Part shown: positions 54,825 through 64,000 of the stretch, piece after piece | Layout of the letters: every line of letters starts with the position of its first letter | Numbering within the stretch: the first letter of the stretch is position 1 | Made by a program: the position numbers and the translations under genes | DNA from: Pachyseris speciosa | Taxonomy: Eukaryota; Cnidaria; Anthozoa; Scleractinia; Pachyseridae | Direction: 5' to 3' | Length of the DNA stretch: 64,000 nucleotides | NCBI GenBank assembly: GCA_016490735.1 | Contig: JAEMWC010000055.1 | Location: 1 to 64,000, forward strand | The notes under the pieces: model-generated | Told to the model about the DNA's origin: nothing | Database searches by the model: none | What the model saw: only the letters and a program-made list of their open reading frames with translations

Positions 54825-55820
54825 GTGAGCGGGATTCAATCAATTACTAATTATTGATCAGTTACTGTACGTAATGTTTGCTTTGGTAACTGTTTGAAAA
54901 GATTTACAGGACTTGTTTCTATTCAGATCAGTTATTAAAACCATTAGTTGAAAAACCGGATTCTCGGTTGACCTTGAATTAATTTCTAGACTAACATCAA
55001 TCTCTTTGTTATTTCACTTGACACCACAATCCTGAAGATGAAGCAGCAATTGCACGTCCATTGAGCGTCTTCTATTCCTTCAAAGTAAAAAGTCAGAATT
55101 GTTCTCCTGTAAATCTTTTAAAGTCGTTTGCAGGCGTAAAACCCACCAATACCAGTAGGGGAATTGATGACAGCACTCGCCTCACACCAATATGGCCCGG
55201 ATTCGATCAATTCCCAGTCTTCATATGTGGGTTGAGTTTTTTGATAGCTCTAGTCCTTGTTCCGGGAGGGTTTCTCTCGCTATCGCGGTTTTCCACTTTC
55301 GTCAAAAGCCAACATTTCCAAATTTCAATTCGATCGGGAATCCGAGGACCACAAATATGTCAGTCTAAAGTGTCACCCTCGGTAACTGAAATCGATTTGG
55401 TCATTTTTATGGCCGCCATCTTACATTTTAAGACAGTTTTGCCGGAAACTCAGAAACGCGCCAAAATTACTATAATGTAAGTCGAACAGACAGAACAACG
55501 ATTATCTTTATCTGATGCAATACCTGACAGTTGCTGTAATAAAGATAATTTTTCTTCATCTAATATCTGATTTCTTCGAAGCGTGTCAGTCAAAATGTGG
55601 TTGCTACGATAGCTTCAATTTTAAGGTCGACTGACCGAGGATATCAAATTGTTCCCAGGAAAATTTTTTTATGACAAGTCACAAGCTTTGCTTCCTTTTG
55701 CTTACATATTGTAACAGTTATAAGGTTGAAAGTCTTCGCGCCTCCAGGAGTGAATAGGTTTAATACATGCGAATGCTATACCCGTTTTTATCAATTTTTT
55801 TTTTACTTTATCGTTGTTAG
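54825..55820 (+). other. Intron, part of an 8.8-kb-spaced duplication
   Basis: The first part of this intron, with the preceding LRR exon, is duplicated at 63470-64000. The 139-residue frame at 55061-55480 lies inside it and has no domain. Confidence 0.7.
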
Positions 55821-55892
55821 GCAATTGAACGATAACCAGCTGAAGGACTTACCTGCAGGAATTTTTAGCAAAAACATTGAGTTAGAAAACCT
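55821..55892 (+). CDS. LRR exon 2
   Basis: 72 nt, phase 2 to 2, acceptor CGTTGTTAG and donor GTAAGTAA. It encodes QLNDNQLKDLPAGIFSKNIE, with the standard LxxNxL core. Confidence 0.82.
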
Positions 55893-56179
55893 GTAAGTAA
55901 CATTCCTCTGAATGGTGCAGGCATGACATTTGCATAATATAATACAGAGGAATGTGTTTATGATTAGTCTTTCATGATTCGTCTATGGCCAAATAACAAT
56001 GAACGAGCTCACTCAAATATAATGTTAGTGTTATGAAGTCACAAGCTTTCGATCCTTTTGCTTACATATTGTAACAGTTATAAGGTTGAAAGTCTTCGCG
56101 CCTCCAGGAGTGAATAGGTTTAATACATGCGAATGCTATACCCGTTTTTATCTATTTTTTTTTACTTTATCATTGTTAG

Positions 56180-56251
56180 GCAATTGAACGATAACCAGCT
56201 GAAGGACTTACCTTCAGGAATTTTTAGCAAAAACATTGAGTTAGAAAACCT
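56180..56251 (+). CDS. LRR exon 3 (tandem duplicate of exon 2)
   Basis: It is nearly identical to exon 2, 359 bp downstream, with its flanking intron copied too. One codon differs (GCA to TCA). The donor is GTTAGTAA instead of GTAAGTAA, which may weaken splicing. Confidence 0.72.
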
Positions 56252-59200
56252 GTTAGTAACATTCCTCTAAAGGGTGCTGTCATGGCATTTGCATAATAAT
56301 ATATATATTTAGCCAAGGCTAAAAGCGGAGCTCCAAAAGCATTCTTTTTCTACTGGCATTAACATATAGTCTGCTTGTCATATCACCCATCTGACCTCAC
56401 TCAAGCTACAGACCCAATGCTGTAATGGAAAGGTGATCTGAGCCAGTGGCACAGTGGATTTAGACCCCCGCGGATTTTCACCCTCTAGTCCAGATCTGCT
56501 TGTGTGGATCAGATTTGGACCCCCTAGTCCAGAACTGCTAGCAGATATGAACCCCCTTTTACGGATTTGGACCCCCCACCCCTCCTAATAACAAGTGTTC
56601 TATTGAGTGAGGTAATAAAAATTCCTTTGCAAATTGAGTTTGGAGATGTTATAAAAGCAAAATAAAAATATTGACTTAGGTTTTAATACCTTGTGTAAAA
56701 AAGAACCTGCAACTCTAGTCTGCATCTATAAATTTTTAAAACAAAACATTTCTTAACAGCTTAGAGCAATACCTAAGGACAGGTCTGTTTCCCCGTTCAA
56801 CTGTAGGCTACTTAGTTATGGTTTAGAGCCACTAGAAATTGGTGGAGAAGCCTGCATGGTGATTGCTCCTTTGAATCAGTATCACAATTCAGATATATAG
56901 TGATTCAGATCATCACTTCATAATGAATGCAATTTCAATTATCCAGAGCCTTTCATGAGATAGTTGTAAATCAGAAATTGTGTATCCTCTGGATATATGT
57001 ATGCCTCAAAAAAAAAAATTTGAAAGAAAGTTACATGGAAATCAATAAAAATATTTAGATGATATGAATTAAGATCAAGATATTTCTTTGATCAATTACT
57101 TCTTGACCTTACTATCACAAAAAAAAAAACTGCTTGCATGCTAACATTAAGCTCATCAATCAATGCACCTACAGTGTTTTCAAAAAGAAATCCAGCTGCT
57201 CTTCTGGCCAGCCAAGTGCAAGACAAAGCAACTTGATAATAATATACTGGGCGTTTGGTTGATACCACTAACAATGTAGTATGAGGATTTAAGGTAATGA
57301 TTCATCAAAGCAAAAGTGCTGGAAATCCGTGTTAGCCAATTAACTTGATTTTCTATTTTGCAAGAAAGATAAGGACTAGTCTCACATTTCTCCATGTACA
57401 TTGAAATTGCACAACATACTTCATCAAACATCAGAAATCCCATTTAACATTAATGCCAAATGTCATTCAAACATCCCAAAAGATTAGTGTGACCAGCTAC
57501 CATAACTAATAAAATTAACTGAAAGACTATATGCAGGAGAAGGAAGTCCAAAGGATGTGTACATTGATGAGAAAGAGCTTACTTTAAGTTTAATTTTAAG
57601 TTTTAAGTTAAATAATACTTTGTCATGCGAATACAACTAAGTTGATACAAAACAAAAAAAGTGCATGACTGGAGAATAATTGGGAGAAACTAAATTCCCA
57701 TACAAAGAATATTATCTAATATTACACATTCTAAAAACTAAGAGGTGAAATTTAAACGTGGTCCAAAGCTAATCTAATCAAATTAAATCGAATACTTGTC
57801 TCTTACAAGTCACCCCAGATTTGAGATTGACATTAAAAGTTAAGAAGTAAAATTTAAATACAATCCAAAGCTAACCTAATTAAATTACATACTTGTCACT
57901 CACAAGCTACATCTGAAATAAAATTGACACAAATAATGTAATAGATAGGACTTAAAACTGCTTAAAGAAGGTGCATGCATGATGTTCGATGGAACACCAT
58001 TCCAGTCTGTTATGTGGTGATTAAAAAAAGAAAAGCTGAAGGCTATATATATATTTAGCCAGGCCAGGCCTAGAATCGGAGCTGCGCAATCTCACCGAGC
58101 AACTTCGCATGGCTTTATTTGGGCCAGTTTAATTTGTGTTCAAAACAATTGAGCAGCAGCGGGGAAAACGAAGGGTTTTCAATAGCAAACGTTTGCAGAA
58201 AAGAAAAGATAGACATTCTTGAGTCCTAACTACTTTCAGATGAAAGCGTAAGGAATTCAAAGAAAACTCTACAACTGAACAAAGTACGATGCGAGTGTTT
58301 GCTCGAAGAAGGAGAAAGTGGAGAAATTAAACAAGACTAGCTAGTAATGAAAATAGCTTGTACTGATTAAGTTACAAAAATTGGTATTTCTTTTGACAAA
58401 AATGTCCTTAGAAAAGAAAACAAAGGGTACAAACTGATCGTTTACAGCAGTCAACAGGAACTGACCGCGGTTCAGAAACAACAGAACAACAAACATATTA
58501 CAAGAAAACAAAGCACAATACGAATAATATTTCTTCGAAGATTCTTGGAGAAGGTGGAGAAATTAGACAAGTAACAAAAATATCTTTAAATTTAGACATA
58601 AACGTCTGTAGAAAAGACAAAAAAGACGTCCGTACCTGATCGTTAAGAGCAGTGAACAGGAATCACTGAGGCAGCAATTACTCAGAACGCGACAGAGCTG
58701 AATAATGGAGCCATTTCCCACAAAATCTTTCCTTGGCTTACACAAAGCACTAAAGTGCACTGATAGTTTTACTGTTACTTCCCATGTCTTCCGAAGAACC
58801 TTCTTCAATTAATGATTCTCAGTGGCAAAACATCATCCAGTTAACGAAGAAAGCGCTTGCCAAACCACACGAGCATTTATCTCGCAGACCCGTCCACTAT
58901 AAAATTTATCAAAGCCAGCCAGCCAGTCAACCCATTTCGCTGTTTTTAACATCCAAACGCTGATTCTTACCGGTTCAAACAAATTAAGACGACGTGTTTA
59001 TAGACGGCAAAACTTAATTGTTGTTTACAGGCCGCTTTCAACGAAGATCTCGCTAAAAATTTTTTCAAATGACGAGTGAAGCGCTCTCGTTTTTGACATT
59101 TTTGACAGCATTTTGAAACTTTATTTCAGATTTTGAGACGTGCACATGCACATGCATTTGATCCACTTTTTTTTCACTCGAGCTTGAGTTTCCGCCTTTA

Positions 59201-60241
59201 ATCCTTAATTTTACAAGGACTCATTGCGATTACGTGTTAATAAGATAAGGGCAAAAGTTTCTTAACGCTGTTGAGGCACTAAGTTTGAAAAACAGTAAGC
59301 CAAGCCAAGTAAAAACACTCGTTCGCTTGCAAAGAAAACAATGTAACAAAACAAACAAACAATTCAACTACTTCTTTGCGTCCAAAACGAGTTTATATCC
59401 ATTCGAGAGAAAAATACAAGTTTCATTTCTGAACAAAAGTAACAGCGATTAAACCAAATGTTAAGCTTCTATTTGTTTAATTTACCTCACTCTCCATCGC
59501 TGTGTTGTAGAGGTTTCTACCACTTGAAAATACGTAAGTTTCAGTATAAAGCAAAAATAAGCATCCGCAAAAATAGCAAACGGTTTGTCCAAAGAAAGAG
59601 TTCCTTCCACAGAGTTTAAGCTAGTCGTTCCTCGCATTAATACCATGAACTGTTAAGTGACCTTTCTTGGTGAGATGCAAGATGCCGCGGTAAAGTGAAA
59701 GCCCTTGAAGCGTTGAATTATACTGTTTTCAACCGCACAATCGATCCAAGTTTGAAGCTTTTCCTGGGAAAAATCTTTCACCCTTCTTTTCATCACTTGA
59801 AAATTCACCTTCCGGAGTATCTTTTGACAAGTTTTTGATTTTTCTACTTTTTACGCGAATTTAAAGACAAACTTCCATCGAAGAAGATGAAGTTGTTTTC
59901 CTCAAAATGAAGAAACCAACTGAATGTGAAATTACGTGCCGCAGAAAGCGCGCGAAAAATTTAAAAGCCTCGATTTGGTTTGGCTGTCCCACACCTGGCT
60001 TGAGCCTGCGATCCAATCGAAAGCAAGTACCTGGTCAGCGGTCAACTTCAAAAAAACAGCTGACCTCGATGAGTTCTTAACTTGAGCCCGCGATATGGTC
60101 ACGTGACACTGGTCAGCGGATACCTTGTTTTGACAGGTGTCAATTGGCTATAAGAGGAATGTCCAGTATCAAAGACGTACGCTGTAAACTAGCTTGTCAG
60201 GTTGGCCAGGTGGAGTATGGCCGCCATGTTGGATTATTATG

Positions 60242-60272
<31 letters not shown>

Positions 60273-60328
60273 GACTCCGTCGTCGTCGTCGTGCGTACGC
60301 GCCCACGAGCAATACCGCTAGCCATTTT

Positions 60329-60360
<32 letters not shown>

Positions 60361-60526
60361 AGGTATGGTGCTCCGCTTGGCGGCCCTTCGGGCCGCCGGA
60401 GCTCCGCTATAATTCAGAGCAATGTGTTTATGATTAGTCTTTCATGATTCGTCTATGGCCAAATAACAATGAACGAGCTCACTCAAATATAATGTTAGTG
60501 TTATCCTCTTTTTTATTTCTTGGTAG
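56252..60526 (+). other. Intron expanded by a ~4.1-kb non-coding insertion
   Basis: The ancestral intron sequence that follows exon 2 (GAGGAATGTGTTTATGATTAGTC) is found after exon 3 only at 60420. Between about 56299 and 60410 lies inserted DNA without coding capacity. Confidence 0.65.
56299..60410. mobile_element. Composite non-autonomous insertion with AGCGGAGCTCC ends
   Basis: The left edge has TATATATATTTAGCCAAGGC and AGCGGAGCTCC; the right edge has GGAGCTCCGCTATA, its inverse. A second left-type end (TATATATATTTAGCCAGGCC, ATCGGAGCT) at 58047 suggests one element nested in or abutting another. The right end carries a perfect GGCGGCCC-TTC-GGGCCGCC hairpin (60379-60397). No transposase frame is present. 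Confidence 0.55.
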
Positions 60527-60598
60527 GATCATGTCGCATAACCAACTAAAGGAATTAGCTGTAGGAGTTTTTAGAGACAACATTAAGCTTCAATACCT
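60527..60598 (+). CDS. LRR exon 4
   Basis: 72 nt, phase 2 to 2, acceptor TTCTTGGTAG and donor GTGAGTTC. It encodes IMSHNQLKELAVGVFRDNIK. Confidence 0.8.
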
Positions 60599-60948
60599 GT
60601 GAGTTCCTGTATTTCTAACCGGATTTCGTGCAGAGAGAGGTTTTACACAATTTAATGGCAATGATTACCTGATAGTTAGCTTGTGGAGGAGTGCGGGCAC
60701 AAATGAATTACGAACCACTCACTACATGGTAGAGAGACCAGACACGGCCAGTATAATTTAATCTCTACTAAGTTTCGTAACATTAGTGAAGCTGGAAGGT
60801 CTTTTCGAGTTAGCAGTAATTAAATTAATTAAATTAATTATAAGAAATTAGTATTAATTATTAATTTAATTTAATTAATTAATTAAATAAATTATACTTA
60901 TTATTATAATGATTGTAATAACAATAATAATAATAATTGTTATTATTA

Positions 60949-60991
<43 letters not shown>

Positions 60992-63577
60992 AAAGATGAA
61001 ATACGTTATTCCTAAAAAAATAAGGATACGAAAGAAATGTGAACATAAACCCTAGTTGACACTTGGATACCTCGTAACGTTGGAATATGAATAAAAAAAT
61101 TGATACATGCCTGTGTGGTATTCCGTATGTGAATCATTTCGCACAGAACGGGTCTGCTTGGTGGATTAAGTTCTGAAAGCGGCTACGTACCCTAGAAAAT
61201 GTATGAAAACCTTAGCTTTTTTGCTAAAAGCAATTTGGGGGAGGGAGAGGACAGGGAATTAAAACTCTTATTTCTCCAAAGATTATGGTCGAGGACTGGG
61301 TATTGCTATACATGCATCTTGTCTCATGACAGCTGGTCACATGGCTATACTCGGCTCATTTAAATTCTCTCTGTGGTCGGCCGAATTATTTGCAGAATTT
61401 ACTTTGGTATGTGTCAAAATTTCCCTAAATTACTGTGGTTTGGCTCAATTACTGGTGCATGAATTCATCATCAAGGGCAGAGAAGGCTTAAACCTTGCCA
61501 ACTTTAAAGAACTGCTTATTGGCCTGTGAATACAGCAAACTTTGTTCAAACGCTCGCTTCAATCTGCTGACGGTTTGTTGTCCATGGACAAGCGGCCTTG
61601 TCTCAGCAGGCTCCAATCTTCACTTGTGGAAGTTTCATTGAACGTTGAAGGTGCCTGGAGAACTGTTGGTGCAGGATTGAAGCCTGGTCAGAGACGTATA
61701 CAAAAAGTAATTTGTTTTCTGGGAGCCTTTCCCGCTCAATGGTATGTGGAATTTCCCACGGTGCAACAGGGTCAGATTCTTGCTGTTTGGCTGTTTGGCT
61801 TGGTTGAGGTTGCGGACAAAAAGGAGGCTGATAGAGCTCTTGTTTGCCGAAACTCCCTCTTTAATTTGGAAGCAAAAGCGCTGTTTTTAATGTTTACTTT
61901 CTGAATAAAGAATTCGGTTGAAAAAAAGATTTATTCACACTGCTCGTTTGCGAGGTAAGATTTTCATTTAATTCTTGCACTATTTTGGAACTGATATGTT
62001 GTTTTCAGCCCATCTATTACTATTACTTTGCTGGAGAAGTACAATGTCTTGCCTGTTTGATTGTTTCCCCTTTGCTTCATGTGTAACAATTAACAAACAC
62101 CTTTGCACTGATAGTGCTGGAAAAGATGGCAAAACCTGACCACAGCAATTTTTTCTTGACACAGGTTTGGCATGTAATTTGTAGATGGCAAAAATTATTT
62201 TCTTTCCATGATTTTACTTTTACCAGCTTTTTAGGGCTTAAATTTGAGGTAGACAAACCTTCTGTTCAATGAACCAGAATAAAGCTAAGCCAATCTGTTA
62301 AATTTTTCATTCTTTCGTAACATTTGAAAGGTCGATGGTAGGTCTAGGCAGAAAACACCCACTTTTAGCAAAGTGAAACTTTGAAGATTTTTCTCTCTAC
62401 AAACTAACCAGAGTCAGTCTACAAGTTCAGGTTCATATGATAGATCAATACAAACATAATTTGTAAAAAAAAAATTGTTTCTTGCCTCACTGATCATGAC
62501 TAAGTGTTTTTGCTAATTTATTGTTATCGAGGAAGCACTATTAAAGACTTCTGACAAAAGCTTGTTCTGTTTCATGGCAACAAGAGACTCAAAAATTATT
62601 GCGTTTGTCATCATTCATGGTAACGAGTTGCATGATGGTGGTTTCTTCTGCATGAGTTTGATTTTGGAGTAGTCTAGGGTACCACGTACCTTAACCCTTC
62701 TGGGCCGAACTAATTGGCCTTTTCAGTTTAGTAAACGTTCGATAATAATTAGCCTGGAGCACTAATCTTCACCATATAAGGAGTTGCGATGGAAATATTT
62801 GCGGTTTTGTGACACTGTGGGGTCATGGGAAAGTTTTACGTCACGCAAATTGGTGGTTGCTGCTGGGTTAATCGATCAACGAACATGCGTCGAGTACATT
62901 TGTCGCTTTATAAGTGTTTTTCGAGCCATATTCCTGACAAGCCTCTGAAAGAAACCAGAGAGGTAGTTTCATGTCGATTGAGACGCCAAACGTGCTTCGT
63001 AACAAATATGGCGGTCCAAAAGTGAAGTCCTCTCTCTGATCGTTTTGTGGACGGATTTCAGAACCTACCAAGGCAATTTGGATAGTTTTGACTGGTAAAA
63101 TATTCAATCGATGCCATATTTTGCTGGTAGTACTGAGTGGCCCGACACAAACACTGAAATGGGTATGGAAGAGTTGCATTACCAGAAATCCGCGTCACGT
63201 TTATCAGGAGATAATTTATTCATGCGTCACGCGGCCTTTAAAATGGCCGCCGGAGTTAGAAAAGAATGTATGAATTTCAACAGAAAACTTCACATAAATT
63301 TACCGGTGGCAATGCTGCTTATCTTCCGCATGTCGCATATAAAAAATAAATCTTTATTGGAGTGTTTTGTGTTAAGTTTTAGACAGAAAACGTTAGAAAA
63401 CAAGACCAAAAAAAGACAATTTTTAATTGAAAAACATCAGCTAGATCAGCTTCGAATTCTAGGATGTATTGATTCTTCACTTGAGATCGCATTGAATAAC
63501 AAGTTCACTTCTAAGAACGTCTTCCTTCGTAGAAAAAGACATTGTGTTGAACTCATCTTTTGATTATTTTTTGGTAG
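60599..63577 (+). other. Intron with AT repeats, no genes seen
   Basis: Features are an AATTAATT/ATT repeat tract (about 60820-60990) and scattered short frames. The frame at 61542-61904 has no domain or splice support. Confidence 0.55.
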
Positions 63578-63649
63578 GGACTTGTCACAAAATCAGCTAC
63601 AGCATTTGCCTCCAGGAGTCTTCAGTGAGAATCTTCAGCTACAAAACCT
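63578..63649 (+). CDS. LRR exon 5 (paralog of LRR exon 1)
   Basis: 72 nt, phase 2 to 2, acceptor TTTTTTGGTAG and donor GTGAGCGG. The product differs from LRR exon 1 at a few residues (SQNQLQHLPPGVFSENLQL). The flanking introns are duplicated as well, up to the end of the window. Confidence 0.82.
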
Positions 63650-64000
63650 GTGAGCGGGATTCAATCAATTATTAATTATTGATCAGTTACTGTACGTAAT
63701 GTTTGCTTTGGTAACTGTTTGAAAAGATTTACAGGACTTTTTGCTCTTCACATCTTCATTAAAACCATCAATTGACAAACCGGACTCTTATGTGTTGACC
63801 TTGGGTCAATTTCTAGATTAGCATCTCTTTATTATTTCACTTGACACCGCAATCCTGAAGATGAAGTAGCAATTGCACGTCCATCGAGCGCCTTCTATTC
63901 CTTCAAAGTAAAAAGTCAGAATTGTTCTCCTGTAAATCTTTTAAAGTCGTTTGCAGGCGTAAAACCCACCAATACCAGTAGGGGAATTGATGACAGCACT
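63650..64000 (+). other. Duplicated intron at the window edge
   Basis: It is a close copy of 54825-55180. The duplication continues past the window, so more LRR exons are expected to the right. Confidence 0.75.

Noticed and set aside
55061..55480. 139-residue plus-strand frame
   Set aside because: Lies in an intron between LRR exons, has no splice-consistent borders, and part of it is duplicated at the window end as intron.
56430..56520. tRNA-like segment (GAGCCAGTGGCACAGTGGATT)
   Set aside because: It faintly resembles a box A region, as in tRNA-derived SINEs, but no cloverleaf or convincing box B could be traced.
63111..63563. 150-residue plus-strand frame
   Set aside because: Runs through the duplicated intron before LRR exon 5 with no domain.

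Overview
The window is eukaryotic, almost certainly from a marine invertebrate and most plausibly a cnidarian (stony coral or anemone). The evidence is a 15.5 kb satellite array, spliced immunoglobulin (Ig) and leucine-rich-repeat (LRR) exons with GT/AG borders, abundant microsatellites and fold-back elements, and several nested mobile elements. The species assignment is inference; no diagnostic host gene is complete.

Layout. 1-15552: tandem satellite, about 40 copies of a 389-390 bp monomer. 15553-16840: AT and CTT microsatellites and short tandem duplications. 17116-17397: an Ig exon (+). 17869-20300: decayed tyrosine-recombinase/Myb element (Crypton-like), copy 1. 20582-21140 and 39765-41867 (-): two halves of a decayed SF3-helicase-like gene, split by an insertion. 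21141-39764: the insertion, an 18,624 bp Polinton/Maverick (adintovirus-like) element with a 6-bp target duplication CTCTTT and terminal inverted repeats. 42-46 kb: non-coding, with palindromes and fold-back repeats. 46490-49660: copy 2 of the Crypton-like element. 51-53.3 kb: short-repeat DNA. 53643-63649 (+): a second Ig exon, an LRRNT exon and five LRR exons of exactly 72 nt each, all phase-compatible. Much of the window is therefore probably intronic sequence of one Ig-LRR receptor-type gene that mobile elements have expanded.

The Polinton carries a virus-like gene set. Structural and assembly genes: double-jelly-roll major capsid protein, penton-like minor capsid protein, pVI-like minor protein, adenain-type protease, A32/FtsK-type packaging ATPase, two collagen-stalk fibre proteins, a zinc-ribbon/phospholipase A2 protein and a small AT-hook basic protein. 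Replication, integration and regulation genes: protein-primed family B DNA polymerase, DDE integrase with chromodomain, BRO-N/VRR-NUC nuclease, AT-hook/zinc-finger/UBA-like protein and a poxvirus VLTF3-like zinc-ribbon transcription factor. A SLATT-like two-helix membrane protein is also present. At least twelve in-frame stops (all three stop codons) and six frameshifts make this copy non-functional as a virus. The ATPase, integrase, VLTF3, membrane protein, coiled-coil protein, AT-hook protein and UBA-like protein remain open.

The most striking pattern is regulatory. Nine mostly structural genes begin with a 19-nt block of the form TCTAA-N8-TATATG, in which the last ATG is the start codon and the TCTAA often contains the stop codon of the gene before it. 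Four non-structural genes instead share a TTTAAAAA(n)TAAAA box about 32-33 nt before TATTATA(T)-type sequence. This looks like a two-class, early/late promoter system encoded together with a VLTF3-like late factor.
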